A stretch of DNA of 64,000 bases from Pseudomonas sp. MWU16-30317 (lineage in GTDB: Bacteria > Pseudomonadota > Gammaproteobacteria > Pseudomonadales > Pseudomonadaceae): contig NZ_JAIWJA010000007.1 of the NCBI RefSeq assembly GCF_020515695.1, forward strand, positions 62,001 to 126,000. Reading direction: 5' to 3'. Both the position numbers and the translations under genes were made by a program. Below are positions 9,089 through 18,089 of this stretch, piece by piece. The notes under the pieces were generated by a model. That model was not told the origin of the DNA, did no database searches, and saw only the letters and a list, made by a program, of their open reading frames with translations. Each line of letters begins with the position of its first letter. Positions within the stretch are counted from its first letter, which is position 1.

Positions 9089-11122
9089 ATGAGCGCCCCC
9101 CAGCACAACACCCTGGCCTACCGCCCGGAAATCGACGGCCTGCGCACCCTTGCGGTCATGCCGGTGATCCTGTTCCACGCCGGCATCGAGCTCTTTTCGG
9201 GCGGATTCGTGGGTGTGGATATCTTTTTCGTGATCTCCGGTTACCTGATTACCTCGATCATTCTCGGCGAGTTGATGGCCGGCACATTCTCGCTGCTGCG
9301 CTTTTACGAGCGGCGTGCACGCAGGATTCTGCCGCCGCTGTTTGTGGTCCTGACGGCCACCCTGCCCTTCGCCTGGTGGTGGCTGGAGCCCGAGGCCTTG
9401 CAAGCGTTCGCCAAGAGCCTGATGGCGGTACCGCTGTTTTCGTCCAACTTTGTGTTCTGGCGCGAAAGCGGCTACTTCGACACCGCCGCCGAGCTCAAGC
9501 CGCTGCTGCACACCTGGACCCTGGCCGTGGAAGAACAGTACTACCTGTTCTTCCCGGTGTTTTTGCTGCTCGCCTGGAAGCTGTTCGCACGCCGCTGGAT
9601 CTTCGCCATGCTGCTGGCGGCCACGCTGGTCAGCCTGGTGGTCGCCGAACGCGGCGTGCTGCGTGAATCGCCAGCGTCGTTCTATTTACTGCATTCGCGC
9701 GCCTGGGAGCTGTTGGTCGGCTCGCTGATCGCCTTCTATTTTTCCTGGCGTCCGCGCACCCACCAGCGCGCCGGGATGCTGGGGGAGCTCGGCGCACTGC
9801 TCGGCCTCGGGCTGATCGTCTATGCCATCTGTGCGTTCAGCCAGGCCACGCCGTTCCCAGGCCTCAATGCCCTGCTGCCGACCCTGGGCGCGGCGCTGAT
9901 CATCGTTTTCGCCAGCCCGCAGACCTGGGTCGGCAAGCTGCTGTGCCTGCGGCCCATGGTCGGCATCGGCCTGATCAGCTACAGCGCCTACCTGTGGCAC
10001 CAACCGGTGTTCGCCTTTGCTCGGCACATCAGCCTGCTACCGCCCAGCCTGATGACCATGCTGGGCATGACGGTGCTGTCTCTGGTGCTGGCGTGGTTGA
10101 GCTGGCGCTTTGTAGAGCGGCGGTTTCGCGACAGGCAGGCATTTAGCCAGGCGCAGATCTTTCGCCTGGGCGCCTTCGCCTCGCTATTGTTTGTCGCGGT
10201 CGGGATGGCCGGCACCCTTACCCAGGGTTTTGCCGAGCGCTATCCGCCGGACCCGACCAACTTGAACGCTTTCGATAATCCGGATATTCGCGCCACCTGC
10301 GACAAGGACTACGACGGTAACGGCTGGGGTATCGATTTCTGCCGCGTGGGCGATGTCGATGGCAACCCTGGCAATGACATCGCCGTGTTCGGCGACAGCC
10401 ATTCCGAGGCGATCCTGCCGGCCTTCGATGTGGCCGGCAAACAGTTGGGCATGGGCATCGTGCACATCGGCCTGGGCGGCTGCCCGCCGCTGCTGGGGGT
10501 CGACGTGGTGTCGCACAACTACGATCCGGGTGTGTGCGAGAGCCTGGCCAGCCGCGAGTTCGAGTACGTCAAAAGCCACGGCATCAAGCGTTTGATTCTG
10601 GTGGCGCGCTGGACGCAGTACACCGAGCCCGGCTATGACCGCGAAACCATGAACGACAACTTTCTGATCAGCCAGGACAGCCACGCGTTGAGCCAGCAGG
10701 CGTCACGGGCGGTGTTCGAGGCCAGCATGGCACGCACCGTCGAGGCGTATCGAGCGCTGGGGGTCAGTGTCGATGTGATCGCCCAGGTGCCGCAGCAGCG
10801 CGCCGATCCCAAGAGCCTGTACTACCGTCTGGCGCAGGACCAGGACGAGAGCGAGGACGACAAGTTGCAGGCAATCAGCGCGGTGTCGGTGCCGATCGAG
10901 CGCCACGCCGAGCTGCAGCGTTATACCCGGCATGTGTTCGAGGAGGAGCAGGATCAGGGCTTGATCACTCTGGTGAGCCTGGACGCCGCGTTCTGCAAGA
11001 ACCAGCGCTGCTTGATCGGCGATGCGGCGTCCTGGTACCGGGATTACAACCACATCAATGCCAAGGGCACCGAGTTGGTGGCCGAGAGTGTGGCGCAATT
11101 GCTGGAGGGCAATCGGTTGTAG
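9089..11122 (+). CDS. OafA/YrhL-type acyltransferase with C-terminal SGNH domain (copy 2)
   Basis: 677 residues from ATG 9089. Like copy 1 it has an Acyl_transf_3 domain (YRPEIDGLRTLAVMPVILFH, GVDIFFVISGYLI) followed by an SGNH domain with GDSHS at 435-439 and DYNH at 652-655, the same positions as in copy 1. Identity is high throughout, including the LLHTWTLAVEEQYY and GLISYSAYLWHQPVFAFAR stretches, which points to tandem duplication with the DUF5666-like gene in between. It is predicted to modify a surface polysaccharide. Divergence is strongest in the linker around residues 405-430 and near the C-terminus, so substrate or acceptor may differ. A REPIN follows the gene. Confidence 0.88.
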   Translation: MSAPQHNTLAYRPEIDGLRTLAVMPVILFHAGIELFSGGFVGVDIFFVISGYLITSIILGELMAGTFSLLRFYERRARRILPPLFVVLTATLPFAWWWLEPEALQAFAKSLMAVPLFSSNFVFWRESGYFDTAAELKPLLHTWTLAVEEQYYLFFPVFLLLAWKLFARRWIFAMLLAATLVSLVVAERGVLRESPASFYLLHSRAWELLVGSLIAFYFSWRPRTHQRAGMLGELGALLGLGLIVYAICAFSQATPFPGLNALLPTLGAALIIVFASPQTWVGKLLCLRPMVGIGLISYSAYLWHQPVFAFARHISLLPPSLMTMLGMTVLSLVLAWLSWRFVERRFRDRQAFSQAQIFRLGAFASLLFVAVGMAGTLTQGFAERYPPDPTNLNAFDNPDIRATCDKDYDGNGWGIDFCRVGDVDGNPGNDIAVFGDSHSEAILPAFDVAGKQLGMGIVHIGLGGCPPLLGVDVVSHNYDPGVCESLASREFEYVKSHGIKRLILVARWTQYTEPGYDRETMNDNFLISQDSHALSQQASRAVFEASMARTVEAYRALGVSVDVIAQVPQQRADPKSLYYRLAQDQDESEDDKLQAISAVSVPIERHAELQRYTRHVFEEEQDQGLITLVSLDAAFCKNQRCLIGDAASWYRDYNHINAKGTELVAESVAQLLEGNRL

Positions 11123-11143
11123 GCCGATCAGGGTATCAGGGCC

Positions 11144-11221
11144 GGCCTCTTTGCGAGCAGAGCTCGCCCCCACAGGTGTACGCGGGTCCCTGTGGGACTG
11201 AGCTCTGCCGAGGACGAGGCC
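11144..11221. repeat. REPIN between acyltransferase copy 2 and the lipoprotein gene
   Basis: GGCCTCTTTGCGAGCAGAGC (11144-11176 arm) pairs imperfectly with the arm 11189-11221 (CCTGTGGGACTGAGCTCTGC). It lies between two convergent genes and could act as a bidirectional terminator. Confidence 0.65.
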
Positions 11222-11240
11222 ATCTGCAGCACCGCATCAA

Positions 11241-11636
11241 TCAAGGATGCAAATGCCCTAACCCGGGGGGTACGCCGGTGCTGTCGGTCGACTCCCAAGG
11301 GCCGTTGAGACTGGTGGCCCAGGTCCAGCCGGCGTCCCAGCGGTAATAGGTGCGCTGGCGATAGTAGACGTTAGGCACCGCATCCAGCACATAGACGCCC
11401 AGGCGCTGGTCCCAGTGACTGGCGCCGCCCGGGGGTGGGGCGAAGCTCGCCGAGGTGCGTGGCACCTGGGTGGTGGGCGCCGGGGTGCCTGGCGTGCTCG
11501 GCGGCAGCGGCTTGACCATGGGCGTCGACGGCACGGTCTGCAGCGGCGGCAGGTCGGTATGCTGGGGTTGCTGCACCGCACAGGCACTCAACCCCAACAC
11601 CAGGCTCAACAGGGAAAGACGAGCGTAAACAGGCAT
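11241..11636 (-). CDS. Small proline-rich lipoprotein of unknown function
   Basis: 131 residues. A type II signal sequence with lipobox LSAC (Cys about 19) predicts an acylated, membrane-anchored protein. A Pro/Thr-rich spacer (about 25-70) leads to a C-terminal segment rich in aromatics (YVLDAVPNVYYRQRTYYRW, TWATSLNGPW). This segment is typical of small Pseudomonas lipoproteins annotated only as hypothetical. It lies downstream of ccmI on the same strand but is separated by 118 bases, so membership of the ccm operon is uncertain. Confidence 0.7.
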   Translation of the reverse strand: MPVYARLSLLSLVLGLSACAVQQPQHTDLPPLQTVPSTPMVKPLPPSTPGTPAPTTQVPRTSASFAPPPGGASHWDQRLGVYVLDAVPNVYYRQRTYYRWDAGWTWATSLNGPWESTDSTGVPPGLGHLHP

Positions 11637-11754
11637 GAACGGTACTCTTGGGTCAGGAGCGGTTGGTAAGCGGATCGGTGGGTAGCAGGCGGTTCTTGGC
11701 TGATCTTCAGGGCCTCCTCGCGGCTGGCACCCACAGCAAAGATCTCAACCAGGA

Positions 11755-12966
11755 TCACAAGTCCGGAGTATCGATCGTCAGATGCTGCATCGCCGTCGTA
11801 TCACTCGCCAGCGGCGCGCCACGGCCGATCCACTCGCCTTTCACCGGTTGCCCGGCACGGGACACCCGTGCCATCAGTTGGACTTCTGGATAGCTCGACA
11901 GTTTCAGGTCCGGGCGCATCGCATCGGCATCCGCCAACTCGACCGTCACCGGCAGATCCGCCACCGTCAGGCGCTTGACCGCCAAGGGGATCGGCGGGCC
12001 GTTGGTGGCGCGCGCGAACACGAACACCGTGTCACCGGCCTGCACCTTGGCCTTGAGCGCCTCGCCGAGCTCGACCCGCACCTTGATGCCCACGGTCGCC
12101 GGCGCCTTGGCGGCCTCCGACGACGCCGTCACTTGCCCGCCACTCGCCAGCAACCGCGCCTTGGCCTGATCGATACCACCCTGCAACGGCGCCCGCGAAC
12201 CATCATCGGCGGGCAATTGCACCAGCAGACGCTGCCAGTAATCGATAGCGTCCTGGTAACGCTTGCCCTCGAAAGCCGAGATACCCAGCAAGCCCAGGCT
12301 GGTGACTTCCTTGGGGTCGGCCTTCAGCGCTTCGTCGGTCAATGCCTGAATCTGCGCTGACCACTGCTTGCCCGCAGCAAAATACAAGGCCTGCGCCCAC
12401 TGCCCGAGCAACTGCGGTTCACGCCCGGCCACGGCGGCGGTACGCTCGAAAATCCGTGCGGCATCCGCCGGGCGGTTCTGCGACATATAGGCCCGGCCAA
12501 GGAAGAACAGGCCCTGGGCCGAATCCGGCTGCGCAGCGACGACGCGCTCCAGGCGCTGGGTCATCTCCTCGACCGAGGTGGGCGGCTTGGCCAGCTCGCT
12601 GGTCAGCTCGACCTTGTCACTGGCGCCGAAGTGCAGGTACATGGCCATGGCCAGCACCGGAACCAACAGTGCAATGACCGCTGGCGCCGTCTTGCCCAGG
12701 CGCTTGTCGACCTTGGGCTGGGTGCCGTCGGTATCGGCCAGCAGTTCGCGTGCCGCCTCGGCCTGAGCGCTGTCGAGCTGCGAGCGGCTGAGCACGCCGT
12801 CGGTCTGCTGCTCCTGCAGCTCGGCCACACGCTCTTCGTACAGCGCCACGTTCAGCGCGGTGCGGTCCTCCTCCTGTTGCGCGCGGCGTTCACGCAGCAC
12901 CGGTATCAACAGAAACCCCAGGGCAATCAACAACAGCAGCCCGGCGGCCAACCAGAATTCAATCAT
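11755..12966 (-). CDS. ccmI: Cytochrome c biogenesis factor CcmI (CycH)
   Basis: 403 residues. Two N-terminal membrane helices (about 4-24 and 95-115) bracket a cytoplasmic loop with a charged coiled-coil-like stretch, followed by a periplasmic TPR region (LERVVAAQPDSAQGLFFLGRAYMSQ) and a C-terminal beta-rich domain (GIKVRVELGEALKAKV). This is the CcmI arrangement. CcmI chaperones apocytochrome c to the CcmFH haem ligase. It overlaps ccmH by four bases (ATGA type) and is the last gene of the nine-gene ccm operon. Confidence 0.93.
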   Translation of the reverse strand: MIEFWLAAGLLLLIALGFLLIPVLRERRAQQEEDRTALNVALYEERVAELQEQQTDGVLSRSQLDSAQAEAARELLADTDGTQPKVDKRLGKTAPAVIALLVPVLAMAMYLHFGASDKVELTSELAKPPTSVEEMTQRLERVVAAQPDSAQGLFFLGRAYMSQNRPADAARIFERTAAVAGREPQLLGQWAQALYFAAGKQWSAQIQALTDEALKADPKEVTSLGLLGISAFEGKRYQDAIDYWQRLLVQLPADDGSRAPLQGGIDQAKARLLASGGQVTASSEAAKAPATVGIKVRVELGEALKAKVQAGDTVFVFARATNGPPIPLAVKRLTVADLPVTVELADADAMRPDLKLSSYPEVQLMARVSRAGQPVKGEWIGRGAPLASDTTAMQHLTIDTPDL

Positions 12967-13433
12967 GGGTGTTCTTTATCCAGCAGATGGGCGAGGCGCT
13001 GGCGCTCCGCATCGGAAAGGTCTTGCGAGGTGCCGGCCAACGCGCGGCGCCGGCGGCGCACGATCAACACAATGATCACCACCCCGCCCAGCAGCAACGC
13101 CCAGGGCCCGAACCACAGCAGCGCGGTGCGCATCGTCAGCGCCGGCTTGTAGCGCACGAAGTCGCCATAACGATCGACCATGAAGCCGATGATCTGCTGA
13201 TCGTCCTTGCCCTCGCCGAGCATGCGGAAGATCTCCCGGCGCAGGTCAGCGGCGATGGGCGCGTTGGAATCAGCGATGTCCTGATTCTGGCACTTGGGGC
13301 AACGCAGCTCCTGGGTAAGGGTGCGAAAACGCACGCGCTCGGCGTCGTTGGCGAACTCGTAGGTGTCGATGGCCGCATGGGCGATGCCGATCAACCCAAC
13401 GCACAACATTAGTCCGGCCAGCCAGCGCTTCAT
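12963..13433 (-). CDS. ccmH: Cytochrome c maturation protein CcmH (CycL)
   Basis: 156 residues: a signal peptide, a periplasmic domain with the thiol motif LRCPKCQNQ (C45, C48), and a C-terminal membrane helix (ALLWFGPWALLLGGVVIIVLIV) ending in a basic cytoplasmic tail. It reduces the apocytochrome CXXCH thiols together with CcmG and joins CcmF in haem ligation. It is the short CcmH form, with the TPR part carried by separate CcmI. Four-base overlaps with both ccmG and ccmI imply translational coupling. Confidence 0.94.
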   Translation of the reverse strand: MKRWLAGLMLCVGLIGIAHAAIDTYEFANDAERVRFRTLTQELRCPKCQNQDIADSNAPIAADLRREIFRMLGEGKDDQQIIGFMVDRYGDFVRYKPALTMRTALLWFGPWALLLGGVVIIVLIVRRRRRALAGTSQDLSDAERQRLAHLLDKEHP

Positions 13434-13966
13434 GGCTTGGCCTCATCGACCAGGCCTTGATACAAGCGCGCCAGTTGGTCGTGCCAGACGGCTTCATCAA
13501 TGATGCCGACATGCTTGTAGCGAATCACGCCCTTGGCATCGATCAAAAAGGTTTCGGGCGCACCATACACCCCCAGATCCAGGCCCAGGGAGCCCTGGGC
13601 ATCGGCGATGTTCAGCAGATAGGGGTTATGGAACTCGGTCAGCCACTTCTCGGCGGCGGCGTCTTCATCCTTGTAATTGATGCCGTAGATCACCACGCCC
13701 TGCTGCGCCAGCTTGTTGAGCACCGGATGCTCGACCCGGCACGCCACGCACCAGGTGCCCCAGACATTCACCAGCGCCGGCTTGCCGATGATATCGGCGC
13801 GGCTCAGGGTACGGTTGTCCTGCACTGTAGGCAGGGAGAATTGCGGGAACGGCTTGTCGATCATCGCCGACGGCAAGGCCGAGGGATCCAGATACAGCCC
13901 GCGGTACAAAAACACCGCCACGCCGAGGAACAACAACAGCGGCACGGCCAACATCCAACGCTTCAT
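13430..13966 (-). CDS. ccmG: Thiol:disulfide oxidoreductase CcmG/DsbE
   Basis: 178 residues. An N-terminal membrane anchor (about 4-22) is followed by a thioredoxin fold with the active site WCVAC (C73, C76) and the downstream cis-proline region (GVYGAPETFLID). It supplies reductant to CcmH and apocytochrome c in the periplasm, receiving electrons from a DsbD/CcdA-type protein encoded elsewhere. It overlaps ccmF and ccmH by four bases each. Confidence 0.95.
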   Translation of the reverse strand: MKRWMLAVPLLLFLGVAVFLYRGLYLDPSALPSAMIDKPFPQFSLPTVQDNRTLSRADIIGKPALVNVWGTWCVACRVEHPVLNKLAQQGVVIYGINYKDEDAAAEKWLTEFHNPYLLNIADAQGSLGLDLGVYGAPETFLIDAKGVIRYKHVGIIDEAVWHDQLARLYQGLVDEAKP

Positions 13967-15951
13967 ACGGCAGCTCCCGTCAGACCCAGGGCATCACGCA
14001 CCTTGCTTTTGACTTTGACCCGATAACGCCGATCGGTGGCCGCCAAAGCACCACCAAAGGCGGTGAACAAGCCGCCGAACCAGATCCAGCGCACGAACGG
14101 CTTGACGTGCACGCGGATCGCCCAGGCGCCGTTTTCCAGTGGTTCACCCATGGCCACATACAGGTCGCGGCTGAAACCGGCGTCGATACCGGCCTCGGTC
14201 ATCATCGACTGCTGCACGGTGTACAGGCGTTTTTCCGGGAACAGACGGGTGACCGGTTTACCGTCGCGGGTGACCACAATGGTGCCGCGGTCGGCGGTGA
14301 AATTCGGGCCTTGGTAGTGACGTGCGCCCTCGAAGGTAAAGTGATAACCGGCCAGGTCCACCGACTCGCCCGGCGCCATGCGCAGGTCGCGCTCGGCGTT
14401 GTTGTTGCTCGACAGCACCACGCCCAAGGCACAGATGGCAATGCCCAGATGCGCCACGTGCATGCCCCAGTAGCTGCGGGTCAGGCTGCCCATGCCCTTG
14501 AGCAGGCCCTTGTGGCGGGTCTTGTCGAGCAGGTCACGCACGCCAGCGAGCACGATCCACGCGGCCAGGGCGAACACGGTCAGCACCTGCCAGTCGAAAT
14601 CATCCACCAACAACCCGCACAGTGGCGCCAGCACGGCGCTGCCGATCAACACCGGGGTGAGCATGTTGCCCAGCCATTTGACCGGTGTGTCCTTCCAGCG
14701 CACCAGCATGCCTACCGCCATCACCGCCATGAGCAAGCCCATCAAGGGCACGAACAGCGCGTTGAAATACGGCGGGCCGACCGACATCTTGGCGCCGCTG
14801 ATGGCGTCCAGCGCCAGCGGGTAGAGGGTGCCGAGGAGGATCATCGACGCCGCCACCACCAGCACCAGGTTGTTGCCCAGCAGCAGGGTTTCCCGCGACC
14901 ACAGGCCGAAGCCGACGTGGCTCTTGACCACCGGCGCACGCAGCGCGAACAGCGTGAGCGAGCCGCCGATCACTACCAGCAGGAAGATCAGAATGAACAC
15001 CCCGCGCGCCGGGTCGGAGGCGAAGGCATGCACCGATGTCAGCACACCGGAGCGCACCAGGAAGGTCCCCAGTAGGCTCAGCGAGAACGCGGCGATGGCC
15101 AGCAACACGGTCCAGCTTTTGAACACGCCGCGCTTTTCAGTCACGGCCAGCGAGTGGATCAGCGCCGTGCCCACCAGCCAAGGCATGAACGAGGCATTCT
15201 CGACCGGGTCCCAGAACCACCAGCCGCCCCAGCCCAGTTCGTAGTAGGCCCACCAGGAACCGAGGGTGATGCCAAAGCCCAGGAACGCCCAGGCGGTGAT
15301 GGTCCACGGCCGCGACCAGCGCGCCCAGGCGGCATCCAGGCGGCCGCCGAGCAGCGCGGCGATGGCGAAGGCGAAGGCCACCGAGAAGCCCACGTAGCCC
15401 ATGTACAGCATCGGCGGATGGACGATCAGGCCGGGGTCCTGCAGCAATGGGTTGAGGTCGCGACCGTTGCTCGGCACCTGCGGCAGGATCCGCGCGAAGG
15501 GATTGGACGTCAGGGTCAGAAACAGCAGAAAACCGATGCTGATCATGCCCATCACCGCCAGCACCCGGGCGAGCATCTCTTGCGGCAATTGGCGCGAGAA
15601 GATCGACACGGCGAAGGTCCAGCCGCCGAGGATCAACGTCCACAGCAGCAACGAACCTTCGTGGGCACCCCACACGGCGCTGAACTTGTAGTACCAGGGC
15701 AAGGCGCTGTTGGAGTTTTCGGCCACATAGCCCACCGAAAAATCGTCGGTCATGAAGGCATACGTCAGGCAGGCGTAGGCAAACAGCAAAAAGGCGAACT
15801 GGCCCCAGGCGGCGGGCTGCGCCAGGCTCATCCACAGGCGCTCGCCACGCCAGGCCCCGACCAGTGGCACGGTGGCCTGCACCAGGGCGAAACACAGGGC
15901 GAGGATCATCGCCAAATGGCCCAGCTCGGGCATCATCAATGCAGCGTTCAT
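13963..15951 (-). CDS. ccmF: Haem lyase subunit CcmF
   Basis: A 662-residue polytopic protein with the haem-handling WWD signature (GWGGWWFWDPVENASFMPW, about 230-250) and many TM helices. It forms the haem lyase with CcmH and takes haem from holo-CcmE. I start at ATG 15951 (MNAALMMPELGH), which begins four bases after the ccmE stop. A longer open frame to 15978 would overlap ccmE and adds atypical residues. Confidence 0.95.
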   Translation of the reverse strand: MNAALMMPELGHLAMILALCFALVQATVPLVGAWRGERLWMSLAQPAAWGQFAFLLFAYACLTYAFMTDDFSVGYVAENSNSALPWYYKFSAVWGAHEGSLLLWTLILGGWTFAVSIFSRQLPQEMLARVLAVMGMISIGFLLFLTLTSNPFARILPQVPSNGRDLNPLLQDPGLIVHPPMLYMGYVGFSVAFAFAIAALLGGRLDAAWARWSRPWTITAWAFLGFGITLGSWWAYYELGWGGWWFWDPVENASFMPWLVGTALIHSLAVTEKRGVFKSWTVLLAIAAFSLSLLGTFLVRSGVLTSVHAFASDPARGVFILIFLLVVIGGSLTLFALRAPVVKSHVGFGLWSRETLLLGNNLVLVVAASMILLGTLYPLALDAISGAKMSVGPPYFNALFVPLMGLLMAVMAVGMLVRWKDTPVKWLGNMLTPVLIGSAVLAPLCGLLVDDFDWQVLTVFALAAWIVLAGVRDLLDKTRHKGLLKGMGSLTRSYWGMHVAHLGIAICALGVVLSSNNNAERDLRMAPGESVDLAGYHFTFEGARHYQGPNFTADRGTIVVTRDGKPVTRLFPEKRLYTVQQSMMTEAGIDAGFSRDLYVAMGEPLENGAWAIRVHVKPFVRWIWFGGLFTAFGGALAATDRRYRVKVKSKVRDALGLTGAAV

Positions 15952-15955
15952 GGCG

Positions 15956-16429
15956 TTACCCCTGATTGTCGCGGGCACTGCCCGGCATGGATTGGGGACC
16001 GGCCTGGCCGCTGTCCTTGAGTGCCTTGGTGACTTCCGGCGGCATGTACTTCTCGTCGTGCTTGGCCAGCACTTGGTCGGCGACCACCACGCCCTGGTCG
16101 TTGATCTCGCCCAGCGCGACGATGCCCTGCCCTTCGCGGAACAGGTCGGGCAGGATGCCGCGGTAGGTAATGGGCACCGACTTGTCGAAATCGGTCACCA
16201 CAAAGCGAACGTCCAGCGAGTCGGCCGAGCGCTGCAAGGAGCCCTTGACCACCATGCCGCCGGCACGAATGCGCTTGCCATGGGGGGCCTCGCCATTGGC
16301 GATCTGGGTGGGGGTGTAGAACAGGTTGATGTTTTCCTGCAAGGCACTCAGGGCCAGGCCCACGGCCAGGCCGACGCCGGCGAGCACGCTACCGATAATC
16401 AACAGGCGTTTTTTGCGCAGCGGGTTCAC
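15956..16429 (-). CDS. ccmE: Haem chaperone CcmE
   Basis: 157 residues from GTG 16429 (VNPLRKKRLL), whose start overlaps the ccmD stop as GTGA. It has one N-terminal membrane helix and a periplasmic OB-fold. The covalent haem-binding His is H124 in AKHDEKYMPPEV, with Tyr128 as likely axial ligand. It accepts haem from CcmABCD and passes it to CcmF. The frame stays open upstream, but those codons overlap ccmD and do not look like CcmE. Confidence 0.95.
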   Translation of the reverse strand: MNPLRKKRLLIIGSVLAGVGLAVGLALSALQENINLFYTPTQIANGEAPHGKRIRAGGMVVKGSLQRSADSLDVRFVVTDFDKSVPITYRGILPDLFREGQGIVALGEINDQGVVVADQVLAKHDEKYMPPEVTKALKDSGQAGPQSMPGSARDNQG

Positions 16430-16602
16430 TGTGATTGCTCCCGGCGCAGACGGCGCGCCTCTTCCTGCAAATGACGACGCCGTGCCAGCATCGGCACGGC
16501 CAGGTTCCAGATCACCGCCAACAGGCAAATACCGTAGGCCGACCAGACATACAGGCCATGACGGCCCATGGCGAGAAAATCACTGAACGAGGCGAAACTC
16601 AT
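16426..16602 (-). CDS. ccmD: Small haem exporter subunit CcmD
   Basis: A 58-residue protein with one TM helix (about 17-40: LYVWSAYGICLLAVIWNLAV) and a basic C-terminal tail (RRRHLQEEARRLRREQ), as expected of CcmD. CcmD is needed to release holo-CcmE from CcmABC. The start (ATG 16600-16602) overlaps the ccmC stop by four bases and its stop overlaps the ccmE GTG by four. Confidence 0.93.
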   Translation of the reverse strand: MSFASFSDFLAMGRHGLYVWSAYGICLLAVIWNLAVPMLARRRHLQEEARRLRREQSQ

Positions 16603-17369
16603 GGTCGGCTCTCCAGCTGTGCGGCGATTTCGGCCTTCACCCAACTGCTGCGGGCTTCGCGCTTGAGCACTTCGAGGCGCATGCGCAACAGCAGCACCAC
16701 AGCGAAGAAGCAATAGAACCCCAACACTGTGAACAGCAGCGGCAGCCACATCTGCGCGGGCATTTTCGGCGGTTCGGTGAGAGTGAAGGTCGCGCCCTGG
16801 TGCAGGGTGCTCCACCACTCCACCGAGTACTTGATGATCGGGATGTTGATGACCCCGACAATCGCCAGCACCGCGCAGGCCTTGGCGGCGCTGTCGCGAT
16901 TGCTGATGGCCTGGCCCAGAGCGATCAGGCCCAGATAGAGGAACAGCAGGATCAGCATCGAGGTGAGCCGCGCATCCCAGACCCACCAGCTGCCCCAGGT
17001 CGGCTTGCCCCAGATGGCCCCGGTCAGCAGGGCCACGGCGGTGAGCGACGCCCCGATGGGCGCGGCGCATTGCAGCGCGACGTCGGCGATCTTCATCTTC
17101 CACACCAGCCCGACCACCCCGGCCACAGCCATCAGCACGTAGCAGGACTGCGCCAGCATGGCGGTCGGCACATGGATGTAGATGATGCGAAAACTGTTGC
17201 CCTGCTGGTAGTCCGGTGGTGCGAAGGCCAGGCCCCAGACCACGCCGATGCCCAGCAACAGCACGGCGGCCACACTGAACCACGGCAGCAGCCGGCCGCT
17301 AAGGCCGTAAAACCATTTGGGCGAGCCCAATTTGTGGAACCAGGTCCAGCTCAACACGCTGCTCTTCAT
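16599..17369 (-). CDS. ccmC: Haem exporter membrane protein CcmC
   Basis: 256 residues with six TM segments, the WWD-type motif TWGSWWVWDARLTS (about 125-138), and His in IYIHVPTAMLAQ. CcmC presents haem to CcmE. An in-frame GTG one codon upstream (17372) is an equally possible start. It sits between ccmB and ccmD; the ccmB-ccmC gap (about 48 bases) is the only clear break inside the operon and shows no terminator. Confidence 0.95.
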   Translation of the reverse strand: MKSSVLSWTWFHKLGSPKWFYGLSGRLLPWFSVAAVLLLGIGVVWGLAFAPPDYQQGNSFRIIYIHVPTAMLAQSCYVLMAVAGVVGLVWKMKIADVALQCAAPIGASLTAVALLTGAIWGKPTWGSWWVWDARLTSMLILLFLYLGLIALGQAISNRDSAAKACAVLAIVGVINIPIIKYSVEWWSTLHQGATFTLTEPPKMPAQMWLPLLFTVLGFYCFFAVVLLLRMRLEVLKREARSSWVKAEIAAQLESRP

Positions 17370-17417
17370 CACGGTGTATCCAATGTCCTGGCTGGCCGTC
17401 TGCGCGGTCAGGCCTCG

Positions 17418-18089
17418 TTATTCGCCGACGCTGATCTTCAGCCCGGCGGCGATCGCAAAGGGTGTCAGGGTGACCGCGAGGGCGGTCAGGCTACCGAGCC
17501 AAAGCAGGTAGCCCGTAGCCGGCAGACCTTGCAGGGCGGCTTGCAGCGCGCCACTGCCGAGGATCAGCACCGGGATGTACAACGGCAAAATCAACAGGGC
17601 CAGCAACAGCCCGCCTCGGCGCAGGCCGACCGTCAACGCCGCCCCCACCGCGCCGAGCAGGCTGAGGATCGGCGTGCCCAGCAGCAACGAGGCCAGCAAC
17701 ACCACCAGGCAATCGCTGGGCAGGCCCAGCATCAGCGCCAATACCGGGGCCAGGATGACCAGCGCCAGGCCGGAAAACGCCCAGTGCGCGACCACCTTGG
17801 CCAGCACCAGCAAGGGCAGCGGCTGGGGCGACAGCACCCATTGTTCCAGCGAGCCGTCCTCGAAATCGCTGCGAAACAGCCCGTCCAGCGACAGCAGTAC
17901 CGACAACAATGCCGCCACCCAGATCAAGCCGGGGGACAGGGTCGTCAACAACTGCGCATCCGGGCCCACCGCCAGCGGAAACATTGCCACCACGATGGCG
18001 AAGAATACCAGCGGGTTGGCCAACTCCGCAGGCCGACGTGCCAGCAGACGTGCTTCGCGGCGCAGCAGCAGACCGAATACCTGGCTCAT
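17418..18089 (-). CDS. ccmB: Haem exporter membrane protein CcmB
   Basis: 223 residues from ATG 18089, whose start overlaps the ccmA stop by four bases (ATGA). About six TM helices follow a basic N-terminus (LLRREARLLARRPAELANPLVFF). FRSDFEDGSLEQWVLSPQPL is the conserved CcmB cytoplasmic stretch. It pairs with CcmA as the ABC membrane subunit of CcmABCD. Confidence 0.95.
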   Translation of the reverse strand: MSQVFGLLLRREARLLARRPAELANPLVFFAIVVAMFPLAVGPDAQLLTTLSPGLIWVAALLSVLLSLDGLFRSDFEDGSLEQWVLSPQPLPLLVLAKVVAHWAFSGLALVILAPVLALMLGLPSDCLVVLLASLLLGTPILSLLGAVGAALTVGLRRGGLLLALLILPLYIPVLILGSGALQAALQGLPATGYLLWLGSLTALAVTLTPFAIAAGLKISVGE

